Notes under the pieces: generated by a model
The model's database searches: none
The model's input: only the letters and a program-made list of their open reading frames with translations
Told to the model about the DNA's origin: nothing
Shown here: positions 51,287-60,330 of the stretch, piece by piece
How positions within the stretch are numbered: the stretch's first letter is position 1
Layout of the letters: every line of letters starts with the position of its first letter
Source: Streptomyces griseocarneus
Lineage (GTDB): Bacteria > Actinomycetota > Actinomycetes > Streptomycetales > Streptomycetaceae
Length of the DNA: 64,000 nucleotides
Direction: 5' to 3'
NCBI RefSeq assembly: GCF_014655595.1
Contig: NZ_BNBL01000007.1
Coordinates: forward strand, 139,909-203,908
Position numbers and translations under genes: made by a program

Positions 51287-53098
51287 TCAGGTGCCGACAG
51301 GCGCCATCCTGTCGGCGAAGCCCGGGTGGGCGTCGAGCCAGCGGCGGGCGGACTCCTTCTCCTTGCCCTTGCCGCCGCTCTGGATCTCCGCCTCGAGCGA
51401 GGAGAGGTCCTTCTCGCTCATGCGGAAGTCCTTCACCCACTGGGTGACGCGCGGGAAGTCCTTGGCGAAGTCCTTCTTGCCCACCGCGTGGATCTCCTCG
51501 CCCTTGCCCCAGGCGCCCTTGGGGTCCTTGAGCTTCTTCAGGTCGTGCGTGCCGTACGCCCAGTGCGGCGACCAGAGCGTGGTGACGATGGGCTCCTTCT
51601 TCTTGATGGCCCGGTCGAGGTCGGCGAGCATCGCGGAGGTGGAGGACGAGACGACCTTGTACTCGCCGTCCAGGCCGTACTCCTTGAGCACGGTGTCGTT
51701 GAGCCTGGCCATCATGCCGGCGCTGGCCTCGATGCCGGTGATCTTTCCGCCGAACAGCGCGCCCTTGCCCTTGAGGTCGGCCAGGGAGTCGACGCCCTTG
51801 ACGTAGGAGGGCACGGACAGCTCCAGCGAGGTGGGGCCGTACCAGGAGCCGAGGTCGGCGAGCTTGTCGCCGTAGCGGTCCATGTACTGCTTGTGCGTCG
51901 TGGGCAGCCAGGCGTCGAACTGCAGGTCCATCTGGCCCTGGGCGAGGGCGGTGTAGAGCGGGCCCGGGTCGAGCTGCTGGACCTGGGGCTTGTAGCCGCG
52001 GTCCTCGAGGACGTTCTGCCAGAGGTAGGTGGTGGCGACGGCCTCGTCCCACGGGAAGTACCCGAGCTTGATGTGCTTGCCCTGGCCGATGTTCTTGCCG
52101 GCGGCCACGCTCTGGCGGTCGTCGCCGCCGCCGGCGAGGTGCAGGCCGCCCCCGACGAGCGCGAGGACGACGATGCCGACGGTGGCCACCGCCGTGCCGG
52201 GCCGGTAGCCCAGGACCGCGGGGGCGGCCCGGCGCGCCGAGGCGGCGGCCTTGGCCTCGGCCCGGCGGCCGAGCGGGGAGACCCGCTTGCCGAGCGCCGC
52301 GGTCATGCGGTCGAGGTACATGGCGAGGACGACGACCGCCAGGCCGCTCTCGACGCCGCCGCCGATGTCGACCTTGGTGACGGCGGAGTACACGGCCTCG
52401 CCGAGACCGCCGGCGCCGGCCATGCCGGCGATGACGACCATGGACAGCGCCAGCATGATCACCTGGTTGACGCCCGCCATGATGGTGGGCAGGGCCAGCG
52501 GGAGCTGGACGCGCACGAGGGTGTCGCGCGGGGTGGTGCCGAAGGCCCGGGCGGCCTCGACGAGTTCGCCGTCGACCTGGCGGATGCCGAGCTCGGTCAT
52601 CCGCACGCCCGGGGGCATCGAGAAGACGATGGTGGCGATCAGGCCGGGGATGGGCCCGATGGAGAAGAACATCACGCCCGGGATCAGGTAGACGAAGGCG
52701 GGCATGTTCTGCATGACGTCCAGCACGGGCCGCAGCACGCCGCTGACCCGGCGGGAGCGCGCCGCCCAGATGCCGAGCGGGACGGCCACGAGCAGGGTGA
52801 TGAGGCTGGCGACGAGGACGAGTGAGAGCGTCGCCGTCGCCTCGTCCCACAGCCCGAAGGAGTCGATCAGCGCGAGTCCGGCGAAGGCGAGCAGGCCGGC
52901 GCCCAGGCCGCGCAGCCACCAGGCGAGGACGGCGAGGATGCCGGCGACGATCAGCGCGTCGGGCGCGCCGATGACGGCGTCCACGCCCTCGTACAGCCCG
53001 GTCAGCACGGTGTTGACGGCGTCGAAGAGCCAGGAGAGGTGCGACTGCAGCCAGCCGACGGCGCTCTCCGCCCAGCCGCCGAGGTTGATGCTAGGCAC
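51287..53098 (-). CDS. Glycine betaine/proline ABC transporter, fused permease and substrate-binding protein
   Basis: 603 residues from GTG 53098, overlapping the ATPase gene by 8 bases (GTGCCTAG). Residues about 1-280 form the membrane permease with the EAA loop (LVEAARAFGTTPRDTL). After a further membrane segment (about 303-322) the remainder (about 340-603) is an OpuAC-type binding domain with KLGYFPWDEAVATTYLW and the aromatic residues of a quaternary-amine box. This fusion matches OpuA-type systems, where the receptor stays tethered outside. It imports glycine betaine or a similar compatible solute, with the partner ATPase downstream-coded. Confidence 0.92.
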   Translation of the reverse strand: MPSINLGGWAESAVGWLQSHLSWLFDAVNTVLTGLYEGVDAVIGAPDALIVAGILAVLAWWLRGLGAGLLAFAGLALIDSFGLWDEATATLSLVLVASLITLLVAVPLGIWAARSRRVSGVLRPVLDVMQNMPAFVYLIPGVMFFSIGPIPGLIATIVFSMPPGVRMTELGIRQVDGELVEAARAFGTTPRDTLVRVQLPLALPTIMAGVNQVIMLALSMVVIAGMAGAGGLGEAVYSAVTKVDIGGGVESGLAVVVLAMYLDRMTAALGKRVSPLGRRAEAKAAASARRAAPAVLGYRPGTAVATVGIVVLALVGGGLHLAGGGDDRQSVAAGKNIGQGKHIKLGYFPWDEAVATTYLWQNVLEDRGYKPQVQQLDPGPLYTALAQGQMDLQFDAWLPTTHKQYMDRYGDKLADLGSWYGPTSLELSVPSYVKGVDSLADLKGKGALFGGKITGIEASAGMMARLNDTVLKEYGLDGEYKVVSSSTSAMLADLDRAIKKKEPIVTTLWSPHWAYGTHDLKKLKDPKGAWGKGEEIHAVGKKDFAKDFPRVTQWVKDFRMSEKDLSSLEAEIQSGGKGKEKESARRWLDAHPGFADRMAPVGT

Positions 53099-54140
53099 GG
53101 GCGGTCACTTCCTCCGTGGCGGCGTGGGGTTGTTCGCCCAGCGCGGCCAGCAGCCCCTCGCGGGTGACGACGCCGGCCGGCTCGCCGTCCCGGCCGGTGA
53201 CGGCGACGGGGGTGTCGCTGTGGGAGAGGGTCGTGAACAGCTCGGCCACGGGGGTGTCGGCGTCGACGGTGGCGGTCGTGTGCGGGACGGCGGCGGACGG
53301 CTCGTCCATGATCGAACCGGCGGTGAGCACGCGGGAGCGGTCGACGTCCTGGATGAAGGAGGCGACGTAGTCGTCGGCCGGGCGGACGAGGATGTCCTCG
53401 GCGGTGCCGTTCTGCACGATCCGGCCGTCGCGCATGACGGCGATGCGGTCGCCCAGGCGCATGGCCTCGTTGAGGTCGTGGGTGATGAAGACGATGGTCT
53501 TCTTCAGCCGCTTCTGCAGGTCAAGCAGCTGGTCCTGCATGTCGCGCCGGATCAGCGGGTCCAGCGCGCTGAAGGACTCGTCCATCAGCAGCAGGTCGGC
53601 GTCGGTGGCCAGCGCGCGGGCGAGGCCCACGCGCTGCTGCATGCCGCCGGAGAGCTCATCGGGCCAGGAGGTCTCCCAGCCGGCCAGGCCGGCCAGCTCC
53701 AGGGCCTCGGCCGCCCGCTCCTCGCGCTCGCGGCGCGGGACGCCGCGGACCTCGAGGCCGTAGGCGGCGTTCTCCAGCACGCTGCGGTGGGGGAAGAGCG
53801 CGAAGTGCTGGAAGACCATGCTGATGTTGCTCGAGCGCACCTCGCGCAGCTCGCGCGGGGACAGCGCGGTCAGGTCGCGGCCGTCGTAGAGGACGCTGCC
53901 GGCGGTCGGCTCCAGCAGTCCGTTCAGCATGCGCAGCAGCGTGGACTTGCCGGACCCGGAGAGGCCCATCACCACGAAGATCTGGCCGGCCTCGACCTCG
54001 AACGACGCGTCGATCACCGCCGCGGTGGTGCCGTCGGCGCGCAGCTCGTCGCGGCTCGCGCCGTCCTCGAGCCGGCGGACGGCTGCTTCGGGTCGTCTGC
54101 CGAACACCTTGTACAGGTGCTCGGCCTTCAGCCTGGACAC
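53091..54140 (-). CDS. Glycine betaine/proline ABC transporter ATP-binding protein with CBS domain
   Basis: 349 residues from GTG 54140 (GAGAGG 5 bases upstream). ATPase motifs are Walker A GLSGSGKST, signature LSGGMQQR, Walker B LLLMDESFSALD and the H-loop. The C-terminal part (about 265-349) is a CBS region, which in OpuA senses ionic strength at the membrane surface and gates transport. An insert (about 18-35) follows strand 1. It is first in a two-gene operon with the fused permease/receptor and powers osmoprotectant uptake. Confidence 0.93.
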   Translation of the reverse strand: MSRLKAEHLYKVFGRRPEAAVRRLEDGASRDELRADGTTAAVIDASFEVEAGQIFVVMGLSGSGKSTLLRMLNGLLEPTAGSVLYDGRDLTALSPRELREVRSSNISMVFQHFALFPHRSVLENAAYGLEVRGVPRREREERAAEALELAGLAGWETSWPDELSGGMQQRVGLARALATDADLLLMDESFSALDPLIRRDMQDQLLDLQKRLKKTIVFITHDLNEAMRLGDRIAVMRDGRIVQNGTAEDILVRPADDYVASFIQDVDRSRVLTAGSIMDEPSAAVPHTTATVDADTPVAELFTTLSHSDTPVAVTGRDGEPAGVVTREGLLAALGEQPHAATEEVTARA

Positions 54141-54297
54141 ATAGACCTCTCGGGTAGAACTCGATCCCGGCCGCCTCCCCCAGCAGGCCGGGCCACTTCC
54201 GGGCTCGCGCCTGCCCCGGGCCATTAGGGGCAAACCGAACGTGATCCGCTTCACATGGCGGTGGGGTGCTGTCGGTGGCGTGCGGCATGATCGAGCC

Positions 54298-55218
54298 GTG
54301 ACCCGACGCCTGATGCTCCTCGACACCGCCTCCCTGTACTTCCGCGCCTACTTCGGGGTGCCGGACTCGGTGAAGGCTCCCGACGGCACGCCCGTGAACG
54401 CGGTGCGCGGCCTGCTGGACTTCATCACCCGCCTGGTCCAGGACCACCACCCCGACGACCTGGTGGCCTGCATGGACTTCGACTGGCGCCCGCAGTGGCG
54501 GGTCGAGCTGATCCCCTCGTACAAGGCGCACCGGGTGGCGGAGGAGACGCCGTCGGGCCCCGACGAGGAGGAGGTGCCGGACACGCTCTCCCCGCAGGTG
54601 CCGGTCATCGAGGCCGTGCTGGACGCGATCGGCATCGCGCGCGTCGGGGCGGTGGGGTACGAGGCCGACGACGTGATCGGCACGCTGGCCGGGCGGGCGG
54701 CGGGCCCGGTGGACATCGTCACCGGCGACCGCGACCTCTATCAGCTCGTCGACGACCGGCGCGGGGTGCGGGTGCTGTATCCGGTCAAGGGGGTCGGCAC
54801 GCTGAACGCCGTGGACGAGGCGGTGCTGCGGGAGAAGTACGGGGTGGACGGCCCCGGCTACGCCGACCTGGCGCTGCTGCGCGGCGACCCGAGCGACGGG
54901 CTGCCGGGGGTGCCCGGGATCGGGGAGAAGACGGCCGCGAAGCTGCTGGCCGCCTTCGGCGACCTGGCCGGGATCATGGCGGCGGTCGACGATCCGGCGG
55001 CGAAGATCAGCCCGGCGCAGCGCCGGCGGCTGGACGAGTCCCGTCCGTACCTGGCGGTGGCGCCGAAGGTGGTGCGGGTCGCCTCGGACGTGCCGCTGGC
55101 GCCCTTCGACGCGGCGCTGCCGGCCGCGCCCCGCGATCCGGCCGGGCTGGAGGAGCTTGCGGCGCGCTGGGGGCTGGGGGGTTCACTGCAGCGGCTGCTC
55201 TCCGTTCTCCACGGGTGA
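54298..55218 (+). CDS. 5'-3' exonuclease (FEN/PolA N-terminal type)
   Basis: 306 residues from GTG 54298; ATG 54313 is an alternative. It is a stand-alone version of the DNA polymerase I 5'-nuclease domain: LLDTASLYFRAYF, the metal ligands in CMDFDW, GYEADDVIGTLA and TGDRDLYQLV, and a helix-hairpin-helix GVPGIGEKTAAKLLAAFG for DNA binding. It lacks polymerase domains. It would remove RNA primers or flaps, as a backup to PolA. A CATGAT box 10 bases before the GTG suggests a leaderless transcript. Confidence 0.9.
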   Translation: MTRRLMLLDTASLYFRAYFGVPDSVKAPDGTPVNAVRGLLDFITRLVQDHHPDDLVACMDFDWRPQWRVELIPSYKAHRVAEETPSGPDEEEVPDTLSPQVPVIEAVLDAIGIARVGAVGYEADDVIGTLAGRAAGPVDIVTGDRDLYQLVDDRRGVRVLYPVKGVGTLNAVDEAVLREKYGVDGPGYADLALLRGDPSDGLPGVPGIGEKTAAKLLAAFGDLAGIMAAVDDPAAKISPAQRRRLDESRPYLAVAPKVVRVASDVPLAPFDAALPAAPRDPAGLEELAARWGLGGSLQRLLSVLHG

Positions 55219-55222
55219 GATG

Positions 55223-55241
55223 TTAGGTTAGGCAGGCCTAA
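55223..55241 (+). promoter_or_regulatory. Iron box (DmdR1/IdeR-type operator)
   Basis: This 19-bp site begins TTAGGTTAGGC and ends CCTAA. It matches the actinobacterial iron box TTAGGTTAGGCTCACCTAA (recalled) at 16 of 19 positions, and GTTAGGC-AG-GCCTAAC (55227-55242) is a perfect inverted repeat. It lies 33 bases before the siderophore-interacting gene. Confidence 0.88.
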
Positions 55242-55274
55242 CTTATAGCGATCAGGGGATCAGGGGAGAACGCC

Positions 55275-56132
55275 ATGGCAGACCGTCCCGTCCGCAAGAA
55301 GCCTCAGCTCACGCAGGCGCATGTGATCCGCACCGAGCGTCTGACGCCGCACATGGTGCGGGTGGTGCTCGGCGGCGAGTCCCTCGCGGAGTTCGGCGCC
55401 GGCGAGTGCACCGACCACTACGTCAAGCTGCTCTTCCCGGTGCCGGGCGTCACCTACCCCGAGCCCTTCGACATGGAGGTCATCCGCCGCGACCTGCCGC
55501 GCGAGCAGTGGCCGAGCACGCGCACGTACACCGTGCGCTCCTTCGACCGCGCGGCCCGCGAGCTGGTGATCGACTTCGTCTTCCACGGCGACGAGGGCCT
55601 GGCCGGCCCCTGGGCCGCCCAGGCGCGGCCCGGGGACGAGATCCGCATGCTCGGCCCCGGCGGCGCGTACGCCCCGGACCCGGCCGCCGGCTGGCACCTG
55701 CTGGCGGGCGACGAGAGCGCGCTGCCCGCGATCGCCGCGTCCCTCGAGGCGATGCCGGAGGGCGCCCTCGTCCACGCCTTCGTCGAGATCGCCGACGAGA
55801 GCGAGGAGCAGAAGCTGGAGCTGCCCGCCGGCGTGGAGGTCACCTGGCTGCACCGCGGCGCCTCCCCGGTGGGCGAGGCCCTGGTGGCGGCCGTGCGCTC
55901 GCTGGACTTCCCGGCCGGCGACGTGCACGCGTTCGTGCACGGCGAGGCCGGGTTCGTCAAGGAACTGCGGCGCCACCTGCGCCTGGAGCGCGAGGTGCCG
56001 CGCGAGCGGCTGTCGATCTCGGGCTACTGGCGGCGCGGCCACGACGAGGACGGCTGGCAGGCCTCCAAGCGCGAGTGGAACCAGCAGGTGGAGGCCGAGC
56101 AGGAGGGCGGCACCGCGACCGGCGCCGCCTGA
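55275..56132 (+). CDS. Siderophore-interacting protein (FAD-linked ferric-siderophore reductase)
   Basis: 285 residues from ATG 55275. The N-terminal FAD-binding barrel (about 12-130; STRTYTVRSF binds flavin, GDEIRMLGPGG follows) and the C-terminal SIP domain (about 135-260, GDESALPAIAASLEAMP and SGYWRRGHDEDGW) are complete. It reduces ferric siderophores with NAD(P)H or ferredoxin electrons, releasing ferrous iron in the cytosol. The iron box upstream means it should be repressed when iron is plentiful. No siderophore transporter or synthase is adjacent. Confidence 0.93.
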   Translation: MADRPVRKKPQLTQAHVIRTERLTPHMVRVVLGGESLAEFGAGECTDHYVKLLFPVPGVTYPEPFDMEVIRRDLPREQWPSTRTYTVRSFDRAARELVIDFVFHGDEGLAGPWAAQARPGDEIRMLGPGGAYAPDPAAGWHLLAGDESALPAIAASLEAMPEGALVHAFVEIADESEEQKLELPAGVEVTWLHRGASPVGEALVAAVRSLDFPAGDVHAFVHGEAGFVKELRRHLRLEREVPRERLSISGYWRRGHDEDGWQASKREWNQQVEAEQEGGTATGAA

Positions 56133-56203
56133 GACCCGGGCGAGTGGCGGGCGACGGCGACCTGACGGCCCGTCGGCCGCGATCGTTCTCGTATTCTCGC
56201 CGC

Positions 56204-56836
56204 ATGAACACTGCCCGGACCCCCCTGGCGGCCCTGGCCGCGGCGGCCCTCGTCCTGACGGCCGCCGCCGGCGCCGCCGCGGACCCCTCCCTCTCCGACT
56301 CCGAGAGCTCGATATCGAGCGGTGCTCCCACCCAGCGCGGCCGGGAGGCGGTCTTCACCGTCACCACGGGGCAGACGACGCTCGACGAGCACGACGGCTA
56401 CCTGACCGTCGAGTCGCCGGCGTTCGCCAAGAAGCTCACGCTGCGGGCGAAGCGTTTCCGCGAGGGGAAGAACGGCGAGCTCTACACCAGGGTCGCGGGC
56501 ATGGTCCTGTGCGACATCGAGCCGGGCACCTACCCCGTCGAGCTCAGGGACGGCGGCGAGGACGAGCCGGCGGACTCCGTCGAGCTGACGGTCGTCTCCG
56601 CGATGGACCCGGGCAACCGCGAATTCTGCGCCGGCCCCGCCGACTACGACTCCGCCGTCGACAGGACCAGCGAGACGGCTCCCGACGAGGACGAGGAGGA
56701 GGACGACGGCGTCTCCCTCGGCGAGCTCGCCGCCGTCATCGCCGGCACCGCGGCCCTGGCCGCGGCGCTCGCCGCGACGGCCACCTACCTGGTCACCAGG
56801 CGGCGCCGCGGGCGGGGACCGGACGAGCCGGCGTAA
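56204..56836 (+). CDS. Hypothetical exported protein with C-terminal membrane anchor
   Basis: 210 residues from ATG 56204. A TATTCT box ends 7 bases upstream and there is no ribosome site, so it is probably leaderless. A signal peptide (1-about 27, ending AAA) precedes an Ig-like beta domain (about 38-130) with a likely disulfide between the Cys in VLCDIEP and the Cys in REFCAGP. An acidic linker (about 150-170, poly-Asp/Glu) leads to a transmembrane helix (about 177-200) and an Arg-rich tail. The topology is that of a surface-displayed protein held in the membrane. Not recognised as a known family. Confidence 0.75.
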   Translation: MNTARTPLAALAAAALVLTAAAGAAADPSLSDSESSISSGAPTQRGREAVFTVTTGQTTLDEHDGYLTVESPAFAKKLTLRAKRFREGKNGELYTRVAGMVLCDIEPGTYPVELRDGGEDEPADSVELTVVSAMDPGNREFCAGPADYDSAVDRTSETAPDEDEEEDDGVSLGELAAVIAGTAALAAALAATATYLVTRRRRGRGPDEPA

Positions 56837-56914
56837 CCGCCGGACGATTCGGCGGCCCCCCGCCCGGGTGGACCGCGTTCAAAGCCCGGACGCCGGGGCG
56901 CCGGGCCGGGAACG

Positions 56915-57160
56915 ATGCCGGGCATGCCGGCAGACCCTCTCCCCGCGCCCCGTGCTCCTCTCGTGCGCTGCAACCGCTGCCACCACCCCATGTGGTGGGA
57001 CCTGACACCGGGACAGCCGCCGTGCTGGTACTGCTCGCTGTGCGGGCACCCGGCGGGGCGGAGGATCAACGCCGCCGCCGTCCCGCCTCCGTGCCCCCAG
57101 GGGTGTTCCTCGCCGGTCACGGAGATCCGGGACGGGGTGCGGCGGCACATCTGCCACTGA
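56915..57160 (+). CDS. Small cysteine-rich protein (probable zinc ribbon)
   Basis: 81 residues from ATG 56915, or 78 from ATG 56924. The body holds CNRCHHPMWWD, CWYCSLCGHP and CPQGC motifs plus a C-terminal CH: eight Cys in CxxC-type pairs, enough for two metal sites. No signal peptide. Codon choice is consistent with a real Streptomyces gene, but no strong ribosome site is seen. It is not recognised as a named family. It stands alone between the exported protein and the convergent hydrolase. Confidence 0.55.
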   Translation: MPGMPADPLPAPRAPLVRCNRCHHPMWWDLTPGQPPCWYCSLCGHPAGRRINAAAVPPPCPQGCSSPVTEIRDGVRRHICH

Positions 57161-57187
57161 CGCGCATCCCTGCCACTGACGCCGGGC

Positions 57188-57949
57188 TCAGCGCCGCGGG
57201 CGCGACGCCGCGGCCCGCACCAGGGCCCTTGCCAGGCGCAGGTCGTCCCGGGCCTCGGGGTGCCACTGGACGCCCAGGGCGAAGCGGTCGCCCGGGTACT
57301 CGAGCGCCTCCACCGTGCCGTCCTCCGCGTGGGCCGTGGCCACCAGGCCGTCGCCCAGCCGGGCCACCGCCTGGTGGTGGTGGGTGGCCACGTCCACGGC
57401 GTCGGGCAGCAGGCGGGCGGTCAGCGTGCCCGGGACCGGCTTGACGAGGTGGCCGGAGAAGGCGCCCGCACGGGGGTTGTGGGCCTCGTGGCCCACCTCG
57501 TCCGGCAGGTGCTGCAGCAGCGTGCCGCCCGCGTGGACGTTCATCACCTGCATGCCCCGGCAGACGCCGAGCACCGGAACGTCCTGGTCCAGAGCGGCGG
57601 CCAGCAGGGCCAGTTCCCAGCGGTCGCGTTCGGGGACGGCGGCGCCGGTGCGGGGGTGGGGCTCCTCGCCGTACAGGGCCGGGTCCAGGTCCTCGCCGCC
57701 GGCGAGCACCAGGCCGTCCAGCCGCCGGACCACGCCGGCGGCCGCCGCCGGGTCGTCCGGCGGCAGCATCACCGCCAGGCCGCCGGACCGCTGGACGTAC
57801 TCGGGGTACGCGGCCGGGAGCAGGGCCGCCGGAAGGTCCCACGCCACCCCCCAGCGGGCCCGGGTGAGGTAGGTGGTGACGCCGATCAGCGGCGGCTGTG
57901 CGCCGGCGGGCCGTGCGGCGACCGGCTGTGACTGCGCGTTCAATTCCAT
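57188..57949 (-). CDS. Class I glutamine amidotransferase-like gamma-glutamyl hydrolase (PuuD type)
   Basis: 253 residues from ATG 57949, which has AGGAAAGGA just upstream; an ATG at 57964 lacks a site. Catalytic triad Cys130 (GVCRGMQ), His230 and Glu232 (VQWHPE). GGEDLDPALYG is specific to the peptidase C26/PuuD group, which removes the gamma-glutamyl group from gamma-glutamyl amines or acids. It lies 51 bases after the permease stop, probably in one transcript. With GlnA4 nearby, it is the natural final step that recovers glutamate from gamma-glutamylated ethanolamine or polyamine products. Confidence 0.9.
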   Translation of the reverse strand: MELNAQSQPVAARPAGAQPPLIGVTTYLTRARWGVAWDLPAALLPAAYPEYVQRSGGLAVMLPPDDPAAAAGVVRRLDGLVLAGGEDLDPALYGEEPHPRTGAAVPERDRWELALLAAALDQDVPVLGVCRGMQVMNVHAGGTLLQHLPDEVGHEAHNPRAGAFSGHLVKPVPGTLTARLLPDAVDVATHHHQAVARLGDGLVATAHAEDGTVEALEYPGDRFALGVQWHPEARDDLRLARALVRAAASRPRR

Positions 57950-58000
57950 GGTCCTTTCCTGCATGTCCCTATCGCTGCCCTTGCCTGTCCCGGCCGCGCG

Positions 58001-59467
58001 TCATTCGCGGGCCAGTTCCGCTTCCGCCCGGGCCAGCGCCGCGAACTCCTCCTCGGGCGCGCTCGCCACCAGGCGGTGCCGGCTGTAGAGGGCGAAGTAC
58101 GCCGCGGCGACGGCGTACACGCCCAGGGCGATCAGGGCCGCCGTCACGTCCACCAGGAACGTGGCCACCAGCGCCGAGCAGGCCAACAGGAAGGCCACCG
58201 TCGAGGTCACGGTTCCGCCCGGCGTGCGGTAGGGCCGGGCCAGGCCCGGCTCGCGGCGGCGCAGCACGATGTGGGACAGCGACATCAGCGCGTACGAGAT
58301 GGTGGCGCCGAACACGGCGACGTTGAGCATCCGCGCCCCGTCGCCGCTGGCGGCGGCCAGGGCGAAGCCGAGCGTGCCCGGCACCAGCAGGCCCAGCCAG
58401 GGGGCCTTGCGCCGGCTGGTGAGGGAGAGGAAGCGGGGGAGGTAGCCGGCCCGGGAGAGGGCGAAGAGCTGGCGGGAGCCGGCGTAGATGAGGGAGAAGA
58501 AGGAGGCCACCAGGCCCGCCAGGCCCGCGTAGTTGACGATGCGGCCGAGGGTGGTGGCGTGGCCGTCCCGCTGCAGCGCGGCCACCAGCGGATTGCCCGC
58601 GTCCTTGATGGCGTCGGCCCCGCCCGCCCCCGTGGAGGCGAGGAAGGTCGCCAGGGCCAGGACCAGCAGGATGCCCATCGAGGTGGCCATGGCCCGCGGC
58701 AGCGTACGGGCGGGGTCGCGGGTCTCCTCGGCGGCCAGCGGCACGCCCTCGACCCCGAGGAAGAACCACATGCCGAAGGGGAACGCCGCCCAGATGCCCA
58801 GCAGCCCGAACGGCAGCCAGGAGGAGGACCCGAAGGCGTCGGGGTCGGCGGGGATGTCGTTGAGGCGGGTGGCGTCGAAGTCGGTGAAGGCCCCGACGGC
58901 GAAGACGATCAGGGCGGCCACCGCCACGCCCGTGACGACGAAGCTGAACCGCAGCGCCTCGCCGACGCCCCACAGGTGGATGCCGATGAAGACGACGAAG
59001 CAGGCCAGGTAGACGGGCCAGGAGGAGGTGAGGCCGAACAGGTGCAGGGACTCGACGTAGTCGCCGATGAAGAGGGAGATCGCGGCGGGGGCCAGCACGT
59101 ACTCGATGAGGATGGCCGTCCCGGTCAGGAAGCCGCCCCAGGGGCCCAGCGCGCGGCGCGCGAAGCCGTAACCGCCGCCGGCGGTCGGGAGGATGGCGGC
59201 GAGCTCGGCCAGGGCGAAGACCATGCAGGTGTACATCAGCCCCATCAGGGCGGCGGCGACGGCGAGCCCGCCGAAACCGCCCTGGGCGAGGCCGAAGTTC
59301 CAGCCGGAGAAGTCGCCGGAGACGACATAGGCGACGCCCAGGCCGGTGAGCAGGAGGGGGCCGGCGCTGCCCCGGCGCAGGGTGCGCCTGTCGAGGTAGC
59401 CGGTGGATGCGGGGGAGCCGCCGGGCGGGGCGGGCGGTGCGCTGGGGGAGTCCGTGCGATCGGCCAT
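58001..59467 (-). CDS. APC-superfamily amino acid/amine permease (ethanolamine permease-like)
   Basis: 488 residues from ATG 59467 (CAGGAG upstream). About twelve transmembrane helices begin with the unwound helix-1 motif GLGVAYVVSGDFSGWNFGL, which is typical of the Eat ethanolamine permease branch of the APC family, and continue with LPTAGGGYGFARRALGPWGG. It should bring ethanolamine (or a related amine) into the cell for GlnA4. The leader holds a perfect 11-bp inverted repeat whose core matches one before glnA4, so both are probably under the same regulator. Confidence 0.88.
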   Translation of the reverse strand: MADRTDSPSAPPAPPGGSPASTGYLDRRTLRRGSAGPLLLTGLGVAYVVSGDFSGWNFGLAQGGFGGLAVAAALMGLMYTCMVFALAELAAILPTAGGGYGFARRALGPWGGFLTGTAILIEYVLAPAAISLFIGDYVESLHLFGLTSSWPVYLACFVVFIGIHLWGVGEALRFSFVVTGVAVAALIVFAVGAFTDFDATRLNDIPADPDAFGSSSWLPFGLLGIWAAFPFGMWFFLGVEGVPLAAEETRDPARTLPRAMATSMGILLVLALATFLASTGAGGADAIKDAGNPLVAALQRDGHATTLGRIVNYAGLAGLVASFFSLIYAGSRQLFALSRAGYLPRFLSLTSRRKAPWLGLLVPGTLGFALAAASGDGARMLNVAVFGATISYALMSLSHIVLRRREPGLARPYRTPGGTVTSTVAFLLACSALVATFLVDVTAALIALGVYAVAAAYFALYSRHRLVASAPEEEFAALARAEAELARE

Positions 59468-59493
59468 GAGCCGCTCCTGCCTGGAAATGCCGG

Positions 59494-59525
59494 GGGGCAA
59501 AGGTTTTGCGCCATACCTTTGCCCC
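59494..59525. promoter_or_regulatory. Inverted repeat before the permease gene, candidate GntR operator
   Basis: Perfect 11-bp arms (59494-59504, 59515-59525) with a 10-base spacer. The core AAAGGT-N10-ACCTTT (59499-59520) matches AATGGT-N10-ACCTTA before glnA4 (60331-60352) with identical spacing. It sits 27 bases from the permease start codon. Confidence 0.65.
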
Positions 59526-59588
59526 GGCGGCGGCCCCAAGGCAACCCCTGTGCGTTAAACCCGGGTTACTTCCCCCCTCCCGCGCCGG

Positions 59589-60311
59589 TTATGCCAGGAA
59601 TCCGCGCAGCAGCGCCGCCGTGCCGCAGCAGTGCTCGCGCATCACCTCGCGCGCCCCGTCCGCGTCCCGGTCCAGCACCGCCTCCACCAGCGCGGTGTGC
59701 TGCCGCTGGGAGTGCTCGAGGTTGCGCACGAGCAGCGGGATGCCGTCCAGCAGGTCGTTGACGGTGGCGCGGACGGCGGCGTACTGCGCGGCCAGCGTCG
59801 CCGACCCTGACAGCTCGGCCAGGGTCAGGTGCAGCAGCGTGTCCAGGCGGCGGTAGTCCGCCAGCGGCGCGTCGTGGGTGGCGGCCAGCGCGGCGCGCAG
59901 CCGCTGCGCCTGCTCGCCGGTCAGCCCGTGGGCCGCGCACAGGCCGGCCGCGCCCACCTCCAGCACCTCGCGGAAGCGCAGGGTGTCCTCGACGTCCACG
60001 GCCGCGACGCGGGCCCGCAGTTCGTCCTCGCTCGCCGAGCGCGTCCTGGCCAGCACGAACGTACCGCCGTACCGCCCGCGCCGGCTCTCCACCAGCCCCT
60101 GGTCCTGCAGCACCTTCAGCACCTCGCGCAGCGTCACCCGGCTGATGTGCAGGCGCTCGGCCAGTTCGCGTTCGGCGGGCAGCCGTTCGCCCTGGGGCAC
60201 CAGTCCCAGCCGCACGATCTGCAGGATCTGCTCCAGCGCCTCCTCGAATCCGTTGCCCGCCCGGACGGGTCGCAGCACCGGTGCCAGCCGGTCCGTTCCG
60301 TGGTCGGTCAT
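59589..60311 (-). CDS. epuRI: GntR/FadR-family regulator of the ethanolamine locus (EpuRI-like)
   Basis: 240 residues from ATG 60311, which has GGGGGGAG upstream; an ATG at 60332 is less good. The N-terminal winged HTH (about 20-90; LPAERELAERLHISRVTLREVLKVL) and the all-helical FCD effector domain (about 100-225, with metal-binding His/Asp positions) are complete. It diverges from glnA4 and precedes the permease. Its position matches the regulator named EpuRI in Streptomyces coelicolor (recalled), reported to control glnA4. A matching palindrome before glnA4 and the permease is its likely target. Confidence 0.82.
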   Translation of the reverse strand: MTDHGTDRLAPVLRPVRAGNGFEEALEQILQIVRLGLVPQGERLPAERELAERLHISRVTLREVLKVLQDQGLVESRRGRYGGTFVLARTRSASEDELRARVAAVDVEDTLRFREVLEVGAAGLCAAHGLTGEQAQRLRAALAATHDAPLADYRRLDTLLHLTLAELSGSATLAAQYAAVRATVNDLLDGIPLLVRNLEHSQRQHTALVEAVLDRDADGAREVMREHCCGTAALLRGFLA

Positions 60312-60330
60312 CGCTCCCCCCTTCCCAATC

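Noticed and set aside
54298..55218. Truncated DNA polymerase I
   Set aside because: The gene ends cleanly after the helix-hairpin-helix and C-terminal helices. Stand-alone 5'-3' exonucleases of this length are normal in streptomycetes.
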